Origin: Effrenium voratum
Lineage: Eukaryota > Sar > Dinophyceae > Suessiales > Symbiodiniaceae
DNA length: 64,000 bases
Assembly (NCBI GenBank): GCA_963377175.1
Contig: CAUJNA010001879.1
Span: forward strand, 163,201 to 227,200
Reading direction: 5' to 3'
In this document: positions 42,855-55,148 of the stretch, one piece after another
How positions within the stretch are numbered: the first letter of the stretch is position 1
How the letters are laid out: every line of letters begins with the position of its first letter
Notes under the pieces: generated by a model
Told to the model about the DNA's origin: nothing
Databases searched by the model: none
The model's input: only the letters and a program-made list of their open reading frames with translations
Program-made: the position numbers and the translations under genes

Positions 42855-45190
42855 CTGGGCAGGTTGATTCAGGGTAGGTTCAGGGTGGGGCTGAGGGTGG
42901 CTGTAGGGTTGGTCAAGGTGGGGCGAGGGTTGGTTTTGGGGTTGGTCAAGGGGGGTGAGGGTTGGTGTAGGGGTTGGTCAAGGATGGGGCCTTCTCACGC
43001 TGTGGGCTGTCAGCATTCTCCTCCTCACCATCAGCCTGCGCTTCATGCTCTGGGTCGTCAGCAGGAGTAAGCAGCAAGAAATCTTCATCCTGTCTCTTGC
43101 GCTTCTGCCTCTTGTTGTCGCTGCTGCCGCTGGGCAGCTGGGGGAGCACGCCCGCGCCACAGGTGACGCTGCCGCGGAGGGTTGGGGCGGAGCGGCAATT
43201 GCGCTGGAGAACCGGGATGGCCCACGATGCCACGGATATGCACCGCCCGGGCCCTGAGGGAATAGAGCACCTCGAACAAGTCGAACTCGCCCAGCCTGCG
43301 CACGGCATCTCGGTTCAAGGCAGCATCCTCAAGGGCCTGCACAGTCACGGGCTCCCACCGCAGCCATGCACCGGCAAAGTCTCCGTCGGCGGGCTGGGGC
43401 TGAGGGTTGGCTTACAGACTCTTCAAGAACGGGGGCTGAGGGTTGATTTAGGGGTTGCTCAAGGGTAGGGCTGAGGGTTGGTTAGATTCCGCAGATCACT
43501 TCTTGTTGCAGATATGCGACGGCTTCAGCTTCGGTTCCTCACCACGGCTCTATCGCTATGCGGCGTGCGTTAAATCCATTTGCAAAACTGTGTGTGTGTG
43601 TGTGTGCGTTGGTGCGCAGTAATCTGCTTGCAGGGAACCGCATCAAGTCCTCCAGCACCTTCTGCAACGCCCAGCGCGTCCGCCACATCCGCAGCACATA
43701 TAGGCGGTCGAGCCCTCCCGGCGAAGCGCAGCCGCACACAACAACAACATACTGCCAACGCACAGAGTGGCTTGGGCCTCGACGCAGCCTGAGCGAGGCT
43801 ACCCCATCTCCGAGCTTGTCGCAATTCGAGCACACAAAGCTGCGCAGAGGGTGGGGCTGAGGGTTGGTTTAAGGGTTGGTTTAGGGGTTGGCCAAGGTGC
43901 GCTCGAGAACGGGGCTGAGTGTTGGTTTACGTGGAGCTGAGGGTTGGTCAAGGGTGGGGCTGAGGGTTGTCGGGGTTGGTCAAGGGTGAGGCTGAGGGTT
44001 GGGGCTGAGGGTTTGTTTAGGGGTCTTGGTGGGGCTGAGATTCCTCAAATTTGGGCTCAGGGTTGGTTTAGGGTTGCTCAAGGGTGGAGGGTTGTTTTTT
44101 GGAGTTGGTGAAGGGTGGGCTGAGGGTTGATGGGCTGATGGTTTATCTTCAACGGGGTTGCTTTAGGGGTTGCTGACTGAGGGGTTGATGAAGGGTGGGG
44201 CTGAGGGTTGGTCTAGAGGGTGGGGCTGAGGGTTGGTTATAGGGGTTGCTCAAGGGTGGGGCTGAGGGTTGGTTTAGGTTGGTCAAGGATGGGGCTGGGT
44301 TGGTTTAGGGGGGTTGGTCAAGGGTGGGGCTGAGGGTTGGCTTCGGGTTGGTCTGATTAGAAAACGATCGAACCCGTCCTGGCTGGTTTCTTTTTGCGGC
44401 CAGGAGTAGGCGGCTTTCATCGCACCACACGCACACCGTCTGCCCGGGGCTGGGCTGCGCCCGCTCGCCGGGCACGCCCGTGCTGAAACAGCACGCCATG
44501 GTGGGGACGCCGGGGCAGTAGCGCGGCATGTTGCTGGCGCGGGAAAAGCACTGAGAACGGTCGAGCCAACAAAATCTACGAGCCGTGGCCAGACAGTCGA
44601 GACACGCGCCCTGCGCAGCGAAGCCCGAGCCACGTGACAGCGCTCCGTCTCTCAACACCCCGCCTCTGGAACCCAGCCAGCGCTCGCCTTGCCTGCGAGC
44701 GGTCAGAGGCTGAGACGCGACGTCGAGCGAGCGAGCAAGCAAGTCGCACGTTCAGGGGTTGGTCAAGGGTGGGCTGAGGGTTGGTTTAGGTTGGTCAAGG
44801 ATGGGGTGAGGGTCGGGTTGGTCAAGGGTTGAGGGTTGGGTTGAGGGTTGGTTTTGGGTTGGTTGGGGTGGGCTGCGGGTTGGTCTAGGGGTTGGTCAAG
44901 GGTGGGCTGAGGGTTGGCTTCGGGTTGGTCAAGGGTGGGCTGAGGGTTGGTTTAGGGTTGGTCAAGAGTGGGCTGGGTTGGTTTAGGGTTGGTCAAGGCT
45001 GGGCTGAGGGTTGGTTTAGGGGTTGGTCAAGGGTGGGCTGAGGGTTGGCTTCGGGTTGAAGGGTGGGCTGAGGGTTGGTTTAGGGTTGGTCAAGGCTGGG
45101 CTGAGGGTTGGTTTAGGGTTGGTCAAGGGTGGGCTGAGGGTTGGTTTCGGGTTGGCTTAGTAGTGGTTTAGGGTTGGTTTAGGGTTGGTC
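42855..45190. repeat. Degenerate minisatellite, GGGTTGGTCAAGGGTGGGGCTGA type
   Basis: Dozens of variable units combine GGGTTGGTCAAGG, GTGGGGCTGAGGG and TTGGTTTAGGG. The array is broken by GC-rich non-repeat blocks at about 42985-43390, 43490-43845 and 44360-44755, and ends against another at 45195. The substring TTTAGGG equals the plant-type telomere unit that is also used in dinoflagellates, but it is never in pure tandem. Weaker copies continue to about 46160. Confidence 0.85.
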
Positions 45191-45450
45191 AAGGGCTGCG
45201 CAGCCCCAAACACACTTCCGACAAACGGCGTTCTGGATAGCTTCAGCCCCAATCAGCTCAAACCAATTCCAGCGTGCTGGGAAAGCCGTCCTGCACAAAA
45301 GCAGTTCCACCAACAAACGGCGCCCAGGAGTCCAGGAGGGTTGGTTTCGGGTTGGCAGTCTCTCGGGGACTTTGAACACCAAAGACGAAATCACCACCAA
45401 AAAAGATGGCAGCGCGAAATGATGAGAGCGGCGGACTTTTGGCTCAACCA
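42985..45450 (-). CDS. Multi-exon Cys-rich gene with minisatellite introns (tentative)
   Basis: Four GC-rich blocks read well on the minus strand, in order of transcription. At about 45340-45195 the reading contains ARWNWFELIGAEAIQNAVC. From 44610, after CTGCGCAG, it contains CLDCLATARRFCWLDRSQCF and further Cys pairs up to CVWC. From 43839 to 43632, after TCTGCGCAG and ending at a GCAAGC donor, it contains CSNC and a Trp/Val-rich stretch. At about 43390-42985 it has an FDLFEVLYSLRARAV stretch, then a basic KRQKRKRQ and an acidic tail. The Cys spacing suggests zinc binding. Other frames in the blocks are also open, and I could fix phases only for the third block. The family is not recognised. 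Confidence 0.45.
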
Positions 45451-45772
45451 AAATGGTAATGTATACAGGCCTTGCGTACTATACAGGACTCAAAAGGGAA
45501 ACTCTTTGTTTGAAAGTATTTGCTTTTGAACCCACCTTTTAAACCCACCGTTCAATCCGATCTGTCAATCCCATCTTTCAAACCCACCGTCTAAACTTAA
45601 AAAACCAAGCCGACGCAACTTGGGTCAGCACTGTGCGCCGCCCATCCAGCGTCAAGATATCCCCAATGCCCCGCAGCTCGTCGCTGGCCACCGAGCCACC
45701 CAAACCGTGGCACCACACCTCTCGAATCGATGGCCCAATTCTGAGCTTCCCAACAGTTTGTTCAGCACTTAC

Positions 45773-45891
45773 AGGGGCAGGTACTTAGTATGTGGTTAGT
45801 AAGCCTGGTTCGAACCCACTTAGGAGAATTATAGCAATGGCAAGTGGTCTGTAACCAGGCTTACTAACCACTTACTAAGTACCGTGCCCCT
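45773..45891. mobile_element. Inverted-repeat element with about 38-bp arms
   Basis: The left arm AGGGGCAGGTACTTAGTATG and on (45773-45812) is repeated inverted at the right as AACCAGGCTTACTAACCACT and on to 45891, with a few mismatches. The central loop is about 40 bp. No other copy of this family was seen in the window. Confidence 0.7.
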
Positions 45892-45978
45892 TTAGGTATG
45901 TTGGTTCAAGGGTGAGTTTAGAGTGGGTTGAGGGGTCAGTGGTTGAGAGCTGCTTAAGGCTTGGTTTGCGCTTAGGGT

Positions 45979-46079
45979 TTGGCGGATGGACCAAATCCCC
46001 TTCGAAGGTGGATGGGTGGTGTATTCCATTTGTCCGGTTTCATCCATACCAAGTTGTGCTGGATTTTGTCCATCCACAG
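45979..46079. mobile_element. fam1 element, degenerate copy
   Basis: TTTGGCGGATGGACCAAATCC at the left is diverged, while GGATTTTGTCCATCCACAG and TA at the right are intact. Confidence 0.55.
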
Positions 46080-46159
46080 TATCCTTGTCTTCCCATAAGC
46101 GTCCCTCAGTATGTTTGGTTGAGGGTGGATTAAGGGCTGGTTTAGGGTTGGTGACTGGT

Positions 46160-48339
46160 GGGTTTCTCTACGTGCTGCCATTTGGGGAGGGAATGCATTG
46201 TTGTGGCATTGTAGCTCTCTGATATTTTGTGATACTGGTGTGTTCTGTTCTCTTGTCTCTTCGCTCAGATATGTTTGTCCTCAGCTTGGCCCGGTGTAGA
46301 ATCTCCTGGTTCCTACTATGCATACCTAAAAGCCCTAAGAGAGATGCATCAGCTTCCTCGGCGGTTTGGAGCCGAATCGGTGGAGGTGTTCTGACTCACA
46401 AGGGAAGCCACAGCGCATGCTTGTCTTTGTTTGCATGGCATCCCTGTATTACTGGCTTGGGCTGTGAGTCATCACAATCATCTTGTCTGACGCGTCATAT
46501 TTGGTCTTGACTCGGCTTACCTCCAGTGGGTGGTTTGGATTCCTGGTTTGAAGCTTCGGGGGGGTTTACCATTTACCAAGAGCCAGGGGTTCAAACTTCT
46601 AAGCCAATCCAAACCACCAACCAAGGGTACCTGAATTTCGGAAAATCTACAGTACTGTAAAGATCAGATGCTTCCGATTACCAGAATTTAGGCCATACTG
46701 AATCTCATATTGAGATACTCGATTGTGAGTTTGACACCCCTTTCATTTTCAGGCTACCCTAAATATGAAACAATTTGGGATGAGACCCGCGTTAAGGTGA
46801 CACCAAACTGAAATCACGCAGGGCGCTGCCTACTTCCGGGACCCCCATTGCCGTCCCGACCGAAAGTAACTTTGCTGAACCGATTTGCCAAGCGAGAAAA
46901 CACTTGGGCCTCTGAGCAGCTGGAAAAAACAGTTATAACCGTCGTGCTCAAATGGCTGTGGGTCAAACATAGGGTAACCCCAAATGGCTTGCCCTGGTAA
47001 ATGGAACCAAGGACTAACACCTGTGGCTTTTTTGGTGGTTTAATGTTGACCCATACCCAAATTGATGAACCCAGCATCCCAAATCCCAAATCCAGAATCC
47101 ACAGCCACAAACCCGAAAACAGTGAGACACTTGGATGTTCCGTTTTCTGGGTAGGTCACAAACAACCATGCTCCCTGGCCGGAAAAACAAGTCGGCCTCT
47201 GGAAACAAAAGACGGCACTTCATTTCCTAAGGAACCGCTGCGACCTTTTTGGCCCCACGTCCTCACATCCGTTTCAAATTGAATCAGCCCCAAAGGCAAC
47301 CAACATGTTTCCATCACAGTGCTTGCCCAGAACTGTGCTACCATGGGGGAACGCGGGGCCCCTTAATCGATGCACACTCCCCTAAACTAGGCCTTGCCAG
47401 GAACAGGTGAATCTGGGCCGTGAAATATTATTGTTTTCCGCAAACTCAGAGTGTCTCCTTGTTTCCTTAAAACCTTAAGGGCCACAAAAGGGAGCCAAAG
47501 CACATCCTCACAATGGTTGCACTTTCTGTCTTAGGGCGAGTTTCGCTTACCTTCAAGTACCATTTCTGAAACGAACCATGTCTTTACGGCCGGGGGTATC
47601 TCGGAAGTTGTGTCCCGATTTAATGGGTTCTTATACGGCACCCTTAAACATCAGCACTCAAAGTATACTTCTCTGAACATGAACAATGAACAAACAATGC
47701 TGTGTCAGTTCCGAAAAAGGAAAAAAACAACAAATGTATAAGGACCCCCTGTCCTGGGGGACCCCTACATTGCTGTGTCCCTTTTGGGTCAAGTCAGTGG
47801 GATTGCACATGTTGCCAGCAAAGGACATGTGGTTTACTTTCCAGATCTTTTCAGATTCCCATCTCAGCTGGGGACACAATAAATATTGACTGCGCCTTGT
47901 AGGCGAATTTCAGGGGTTTCGATATGTGCCTGTGCTTGGGCAGTTGTTGGATGGGTGTTCATGGACGAGCCCATGGCAACCCCCACAAAATTCTCAGACC
48001 CCAGCTTCAAGCTGGGAAAAAAAAGCTTATATGGCTTGCATTCATGGTTCACTTGCTGACCTACTGGTGTCAAACAAAACGCGGGTGTTTCGACAATGAC
48101 ACGTTTAGGGATGAACAGTCCGGGTGGAAGCTGATCAGCCACTCAGCCACTTCGACAGAGGCCGGCCACACTGAGTGGCTGAGCTGGGTCAGAGTGGCAA
48201 GAAGATGAACTTCAGTAGGTATCTGTTTAAAACTCATGTTTTCAAGACAGCGTCATGCATTTTGCGATTGTGATGAATGGGATTAGCAAGTACATTGTTT
48301 CACCAGCATAGACCCCAGATAACGAAACATGTGCCAACG
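46160..48339. other. Unresolved; fam7 and a fam3-like end
   Basis: A fam7 copy is at 46529-46620. A fam3-like end (AAATGGCTGTGGGTCAAAC) is near 46951, followed by the CCCTGGTAAATGGAA core seen in fam5. The remaining open frames are short. Confidence 0.4.
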
Positions 48340-48775
48340 ATTGCACGCCAGCAGCTCTGACAGCAAAGCACTTCAACCAGCACCCCAAACAGCACCTGCG
48401 CAAGAATCCCCAATTCGCATGCCCCCTAGCTCCCTGCCATCAATCTCGCACAAGCACACCTGGGCGTCACCAGGCCCCCCAGCACCTGCGCCAGCCTCAA
48501 AGTGCTCAATCTTAAAAAGGCGAGCCCCCCCCAAAACCACCCGCGCCAAACTGCGTGCCCCCTAGCGCCCTGCCATCAATCAAGCGCCAGCCAGCACCCC
48601 CAAAGAGCACTCCCCAGAACACCCGGCCGTCAATCTAGAGCAGCACCTGCACCAGTCTCCCAGACTGCAAGCCCCGGAGCACCCGACCGTCAATCCTGGA
48701 AAAGCTCGCCCGCATCTTCACCTCCATGCCCCCTAGCCGCTACAATCTCGCAAACACCAGCTCAAACAGCGCCGA
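48340..48775. repeat. Degenerate proline/alanine-codon-rich repeat region
   Basis: Loose repeats of CAGCACC, GCCCCCTAGC and GCCGTCAATC or GCCATCAATC recur about every 60-80 bp. The plus-strand reading is Ser/Pro/Ala/Gln-rich. This may be a minisatellite relic or a low-complexity exon; I favour repeat. Confidence 0.5.
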
Positions 48776-48939
48776 TTTTGGTACTGTTTCATGGCTCCAG
48801 CAAATGTGAAAAAAGACACCCTCACAAAGGGGCATTTGTTTACTTGCTAACCCGCTTCATCCAAATCAAAAAATGTATGATGTTGTCTTGAACACTTCGA
48901 TTGCTAAAAAGACGGTACCTATTGAAGTTCATCTTCTTG

Positions 48940-49027
48940 CCACTCAGCCGCTCAGCCACTCTGACCCTCAGCCACTCAGCCCCTCAGCCACTCAGCCACT
49001 CAGCCACTTCAAGTGGCTGAGTGGCTG
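48940..49027. repeat. CAGCCACT tandem ending in a perfect 17-bp palindrome
   Basis: About eight CAGCCACT or CAGCCCCT units end at 48993-49009, which is the exact reverse complement of 49011-49027, with a single C between the arms. A looser version (AGCCACTCAGCCACTT with GTGGCTGAG) lies at 48137-48185. Confidence 0.85.
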
Positions 49028-49426
49028 CGATCGGGAACTCCACCTTTCGGAGACCCCAGCTTAAAAGTTTTCTGGGCAAGCCTCGGGCAAAAAGTTAACC
49101 TTGTGCTGGTTGGAAACGTCAAAATGAAGGAAAGCTCAAGGAGCGACAAGTTGTAAAGGCAAGCAAATCAGCTTCCCTGTAGTAGTTTCGGGGCGGTGCG
49201 CCATTTGTCCTCTAGCAAGCCCAGTGGCTTACATCCAAAACCAAGCCTCCAATCCAAGCCACCGATTCGGGGCGGCCGGAGAAAGTCTGGCAATGCGTAC
49301 GACAAAAAACATCTGGCGTTGCTCAATCAAGGCGCCAGCGCCGGAGACGAGGACACCAGGGAGATCCCACTGAGAGGCCCTGCGCGCGTCTCCACCTTAA
49401 CGGTTCTCGCGGTGCCAAAGGCGCGC

Positions 49427-49594
<168 letters not shown>

Positions 49595-50639
49595 GCGTGG
49601 CGGGGTTTGGTGTGCTGTGCTGTGCTGTGCTGTGCTGCGCTGTGCTGTGGTGCGTGTGAGTGTGGGGTGGGGCGGGGTGGTGTGGTGTGTGTGTGTGAGT
49701 GTGAGTGTTTGTAGGGGTTGGGGGGTGGGCTTTTTGCCTTTGCCTCCATTTGCTTGAGCCCTAAAAGAATACAACTATTTCCAGTAGTGGTAGATTCCCT
49801 TTGCAATCCAACAACTGCCCATAGGCATCCACTCCAGTCTCATTTCGCGGATACGCCAACAACGGCAAAACTGATCCTGGAGCATGAGATTCCCGTTTCT
49901 CTGACCAGTTGTTTTCGCCGAGAACGGCAAACCCAGCGAAGGTTTGGGTGTGTGCCAAGATATGCATTTTGACACCAAGTCATGTTTTCCCCTGTGGTTT
50001 CAATTTAAGGCCAACCAAAAGAGGGCTCCTATGCCCCAAACAAAATCCTGGATGGCGTTCCCAATAGTCCTGGAACTCTTGGAAAGCCAGTCCTGGGAAA
50101 AAAACACACTTTCTTGTTCGAGGTTTTTAAGCATTCCGAACTTCCACTGGCTTAAGAACCTATGTTGTATTTTAAGGGCTTTTGAAAGACTATCCCCCCA
50201 TATAAAGGGGGAGATTCCCCTGTATCACAGAAGTGACCCTTGATCCCACAACCCTGGTGATGTGTAAAACCAGCGGAAAGGGAAATATAGGGATGCCTGC
50301 TTCCCCCTCGTTGCTGACACAAACCCGCTGGAAGGGTGGTCGTCCACATGGTCCATACGCTCGTCATTCCGGGTAGGAAGTGGGCACCTTTGCTCCGCTG
50401 ATTCTCATTGGGCAACCCAAAACTCTGCTTGGGGGTCCTTCCGAGAATTTTCAATTTCGGCCCCTCAGGGGACATTCTGAAAAACAAGGCACTCGTTTTG
50501 TTTGTCTGTTGCTTCGAAGGGACACCCCCACCAAAAAGGTTGGAGAAAAGGAACTTGCCAGCCAACAAACAAGGCACTTACTTGTTGTTTTCGTCCGTTG
50601 CTTTAAGGGACACCGTCCGTCTCCCAAAAGGTCGGAAAG

Positions 50640-50933
50640 GAGGAATGTGCACCAGCCACTGGAGGTCTGGGAGAGCAGACATCCGCGCCTAGAGACGGCC
50701 CAAAAAGTGTTTGGAGGCTACTTGCTGGTGCGAGATATGGCCATGGGTCAATAGCCCGTACCCCCGCTAAAATAGGTTCAAAAATGGGTGGTGCACCTCC
50801 CCAAAATAGTACCAGTGGTTTTGACCTACAGCCATATGAAGAACTCGTAGATGAGTGGACAACATTCACCACGATCGCAGCATCCAAGAGAGGACCTCTC
50901 CTCAAGAGCATGGGAGATGCTACACGGGAATGA
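50640..50933 (+). CDS. Gene end with a fam3 introner
   Basis: The upstream exon (5' edge uncertain, open from before 50640 to 50739) ends with RLETAQKVFGGYLLVRDM and stops at GAT ATG|GCCATGG. The fam3 intron is 50740-50831 (92 nt), with a GC donor and acceptor ACCTACAG. The last exon, 50832-50933, encodes 33 residues (PYEELVDEWTTFTTIAASKR at its start) and ends in TGA. The phase-0 join is exact and both sides read as ordinary folded protein, so this is one of the cleanest junctions. I do not recognise the family. Confidence 0.66.
   Translation, partial: EECAPATGGLGEQTSAPRDGPKSVWRLLAGARYGHGSIARTPAKIGSKMGGAPPQNSTSGFDLQPYEELVDEWTTFTTIAASKRGPLLKSMGDATRE
50736..50835. mobile_element. fam3 introner, shortest copy
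   Basis: The ends ATATGGCCATGGGTCA and TTTTGACCTACAGCCATAT are inverted. The interior holds CGCTAAAATAGGTTC and GGGTGGTGCACC. It is in the gene's own orientation. Confidence 0.75.
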
Positions 50934-51420
50934 GAATTGGAATGACCCTTCTAAACCATCCAACTGGTGGTTTCCTTTCAGGGAACCAAAGCCTGGGTTC
51001 ATTCAACCACATTCCCTAGATATCGCACCACCAAGGCAAGTCACCCAGCTGACTAACACCGGGCTTCTTAGAGACCCTCGCCGACGGGGTGGCAGATTCA
51101 GTGAATGATGGCCTCTCGAATGAGGCACCCTTTACTGATGAACCAGGATCTATGCATATGGGGTCAAAATTACCCAATTGGTACGTGGCATCTCACGATT
51201 TTCCGGAAAGGACCACAACTGCGGGCCAACGTGCTAGCGAGAATATTTCGTAGGAGTCCACCCTCCCCTGTCTGTTATTCCCCCAAAACATCAGACCAGC
51301 CATTATGCGGCTTTGTTGTTTCATCAGCTGGGCTCCCACTACGAACCGCCAATCTGAGGTCAGCCCATGCAGGCAACCAGCCATTTGCTTCCCAACTGCT
51401 GTGACTGTGGTTCCCTTAGT

Positions 51421-51551
51421 AGTCACAATCAAAACCCGGTCTTGAAATGGTCTACCCAGAACCATGTAAAGAATTAAGAAGGCGGCCGCAACTATTTCTG
51501 GCTGGGACTGCCCCGTACTAACCTTCATCTACCCAGGCTTTGATTGTGGCT
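51421..51551. repeat. fam12 element, copy 2
   Basis: AGTCACAATCAAA at the left is inverted as TTTGATTGTGGCT at the right. The interior is homologous to 3829-3955. Confidence 0.6.
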
Positions 51552-53066
51552 CAAATGGACATCTTTGTTTGGGGGGGGGAGGTGGCATGTCAGTCTGGCG
51601 CACAACTCGCTGAGACGCCCATGACGACCAACGCGCCGCCGCGCGCCGCATGGCGGGACGCAGCACGGCGCGGTACGTTGGTTGCCTTCTCAATATGCTC
51701 GACGCTTGGCATTGGGTCCCTTGCCTGAGTGGATGGCCGCAGAAAAAGTACGAACCCATTGTTCGCTATGGTCGTCAAAACAAGCCAGTCCAGTAACTCG
51801 AAGGGAAGATGGCGCTGAGAACTAGGGAACCGAGACATGAGGTGAATCAGAACAGCACGTGGCGCACGAACATGGAACTGGCATTCCAATGCGCGGGCGC
51901 ATAAGCACTGAAAATCGGCAAGGCGGCTTTGCGGGTGCCCAATTGGTGACCCGGTAAATGGAATAAATCCCATCTAAACAAGTGCCATCGATGTCTAACC
52001 AAACTACGTAATCAACCTCAAAAGGGCTATGGGTGGTTTTTGTTAAAGGGTAGCCTCCAAACAAATAACCTTCCTGTTAATCTCCCTTCAAACCGACTTG
52101 ACAAATACTGCAACCCTTGCAGCGCAACACATGAGCCACAATTACCACCAAATACCAAAGGGCCCAAACCAATGCAAAGAATGAAAGGGCGAGCCTCCGC
52201 ACCTATTTCTGGCTGTCCGAATCTGATCTACTTGTGACTTTACTCTCAGATGCCCAGTGGCAATGGGCAAAAAGGCCATCCTTTTTTGGTTGCTTGAGTT
52301 TAAAGGAATCGGAACCCTTCCCAAAAAATCAGGGGGGAAAATGAAACGGCGGAGTCCACCGAAAACAAGTGGGTCAATTTGTGGGCCAAAGCACTTTGGG
52401 TGGCACATAGCAAGCCGCTAGGCCTCGAATCTGTTCCCCCCCACCCCCCCCTCTTGCAGGCCGATCTCCGCTCGAAGCGCCTGGTTCGTTTTTGATCAAC
52501 GCCTGGGTCAAAGGCTCGAGCATTGGGATTCATCCCAAGCTCAGAACCAAGGCAGGACAGTTGCCATGATGCCAACACTCTCTAATCAGCCAAGGTGAGA
52601 CTGAAAGAATAGATCTCCCTTCTCTCTCGGATAGGTTGCTACCACACGCCAAAGAACCAGTGCATAGATCCAAGTCTTGAGGTATCAACATCTTTGGTGT
52701 TCGTATCCAGCATGGGATAAGCGTTGCTTCAATGTCGCGGAGGATCGCGCGCAAAATCCAGCGACGGGAGCATCCACTTCGTGAACTCTCCACAGCCGCC
52801 ATCTGCGCTGGCAAAGAGGAAGCCAAGCCTTCACCGGATGCCGCGGGGAAAAGCACGTGTCAGAATGATTCGCACCTGATGAAACAAGAAACGCCCCAAA
52901 AGAAGGAACCAACTAATGAAAACTACTGGGCCTAGCTTTTCCCTGTTTGATTCCCTTTGAATTCGGAGCAATCGAAAGGAGGCTCACAAGAACAGACACG
53001 CCCTTATCGCTTTCTTTGCTTTCCGTACCTTGAAGATTAAATACAAAGGATCACCAAACTAGAATT

Positions 53067-53303
53067 CTGTGGATGGACAAAATCCTGCACCACCTAGGAA
53101 ACCCTGGAATGATGATCCGCCTGTAAATGCCAGCAAACAATGGTTTCCCCATGGTTTCAAAGTGGTGCGATCGCACTTCGTCCATCTAGAGGATACTGTG
53201 GATGGCTCCAGAAAACTGCTTCTTGCACCCGAAGAATTCGATGCCAACAAAAACGGAAATCCCAACCAACAATGGTTTTCAACCATGGTTTCAAAGTGGT
53301 GCT
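53067..53303. mobile_element. Two fam1 copies in tandem, second one truncated
   Basis: Copy one runs from CTGTGGATGGACAAAATCC (53067) to CTTCGTCCATCTAGAG (53191). Four bases later, after TA, CTGTGGATGGCTCC begins a second copy that keeps the left end and the GGTTTCAAAGTGGTGC core but lacks the right end. Confidence 0.62.
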
Positions 53304-54837
53304 GTGCCGCGCATCCGGGGCAGAAGTCCGGGTAATGTCTCCTTGGCCAATAGCACGGGCCGACCAAAATTTGAGCAAAGGACTATCGATACTTAACTTA
53401 CTATACTTTACACACCTGAAGTAAGCAACCCCCCGCACCAGAAGCAAAAAGTGACCAGGGTATCGCTGTTGTTCTGGGTGTTTGGCATACTTACTAGGTA
53501 GGTTATACCCATTGGTACAAGTGGGACAACAGGGCTTGGTTGACATAAACCTTTGCTATGCACATTATCATAAATCGTTCTTGGCAAATCTTCATCATGG
53601 GTCCCGTTCAACCCGAATTCCGCCAATGCTGACAAGACTTGACTAATACAAGCCAATCCTAAACCCTAAATGTCCGCCAGCGACCCCCTGAAGCCACTTC
53701 TAAAGCAAGTTTAATCCGCTCCCCCTATTAATAAATACGCCCCCCCTATCATAAATAAATCCACCCAAAAATATATTTGTTTAAATTGGGTTTTTTGGGG
53801 TTGGGTTTTTTTGCTTTTCCAACAATGTGAGGGTGACAAACGCAGCCAGCCAGGGAGTGAGGGACAGCCAGGGACAACAGAGTCAAGAACAACCTTTTGG
53901 GGAACCCACCAAAAGAACCCAACCTTTTGAGAAGCCAGCTTTTGGGGAAGCAACCTTTTGGGGAATTGAGGAACCCACCTTTTGAAAAGTGAGGCTGGAA
54001 GCTTGCTAAAAGTGCCCCCTAATACGGATTCCAAGACTTTAGTATTGGTTTAGTATTGGCGCAATGGAAAATCAATTGTGCGGAGTGGAAATCTGGCCTT
54101 GGGCCCCGGATTTGCATTTATTCTTAATGGGGGTCATTCATTAAGAGGGGGAGGAGATTAGTCCAAGACCAAAAACGACAACAAGTGCACCATTGATCTT
54201 GTTTAAACCAGAAGGTGTGTTCCATTCTCGAAGGTTTGTTCCTTTTGGTGGACCTCCCTACAATTTGAAGGCACTCGGTTTTTGACTCCTACCCCCCCCC
54301 CCCACCCGAACAATAATAATACTAATAAAACAAAACACTAATCGCTTTTCTATTAGGGGGGGCTGCGTTTTGTTCGAGGGACGGGACAGCAACATAATTT
54401 TGAACCCTATCAAAGGCTGCTCATCATGCATATCGTCCATGCTCTTCGACCCATAGCACACAAACAACGAGCCAAGTGGCAAAGCCGTAAGAATTGCATC
54501 CTTTACTGCCGCAACAGCAAAAGCAAACAAGTAATACTCTTAGCATACATACAGTTTGGCATGGAGTGTCTTAAAACAGGGGACCCCAAAAGTCGGTGGT
54601 TTTCCCTGTAGTTTCCCGCTACCACCCCAAAAAGAGGCCCTCAACAAAAACACTGACAAATAGTTCAGACGGGGTTGCGGAGTGCTACCGCGGCTGGGTT
54701 CAACCAATCCTCAGTTCCCCTGCTTCAAAAGTCTAACTTTTAGGTGGGTAAACCGGAAACCCAACCACTAAACCGTAAGAAACCTAAAAAGCTAAGGAAC
54801 CGGATGGCCGGGAACCCAAGTTTTGCTCGTGGCTCAC

Positions 54838-55148
54838 CTGCCATGTTTTGCCGGACCAACTGGCCCGCCCGGGCCAAGAAGTTCGCCTCGAGTGAGAAGA
54901 GGCTCCCCTCCTTTGGGGGAGATTTGGGATGCCTCGATTCCACGAGATCCGGAGACGCCGACAGCTTCGGCGAGAGAGCTCAAGCGGAACCTTGTGCTTG
55001 GCCCACATCTGCGGTACACAGAGAATCATTAAACAAACGAAAAAACGTCAGATGTTGTTTCATACTTAGTCTTCCCTGAAGTACAAATTAGTTTTGGATG
55101 AGACCCCAGCCGTTCTTTGTGGCTGGGCACCAGTGCTTTGTGGGGAAG
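54838..55148 (-). CDS. Two-exon gene part with a fam8 introner
   Basis: A short exon (55148-55105, after CCCTTAG) exits in phase 2 at CTGGG|GTCTC. The fam8 intron is 55104-55009 (96 nt), ending TGTGTACCGCAG. The next exon, 55008-54838, is 171 nt with a clear protein-like reading (RFRLSSLAEAVGVSGSRGIE, then Gly/Pro/Leu-rich) and ends at GGCAG|GTGAGCC in phase 2. The phases fit across both exons. Neither terminus is known and I do not recognise the protein. Confidence 0.57.
55009..55104 (-). mobile_element. fam8 introner
   Basis: On the minus strand it has GTCTCATCCAAAAC at the donor and CTCTGTGTACCGCAG at the acceptor, the same ends as at 15549-15618. Confidence 0.62.

Larger units (their letters stand above)
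50934..54837. other. Element-rich stretch without a resolved gene
   Basis: It holds a fam12 copy (51421-51551), a fam5 copy (about 51939-52035), a fam6 copy (52245-about 52338) and a full fam1 copy (53067-53191). A second fam1 left half starts at 53196, and a fam9-type fragment (CCAACCACTAAACC) is near 54760. A GC-rich patch at 51595-51680 and coding-like readings near 52685-52900 on the minus strand may be exons. Confidence 0.4.

Noticed and set aside
44968..45171. Gly/Trp/Val repeat frames in the minisatellite
   Set aside because: They are generated by the repeat unit in one frame and carry no protein-like signal.
42855..45190. Interstitial telomere
   Set aside because: TTTAGGG appears only as part of a longer variable unit and never in pure tandem.
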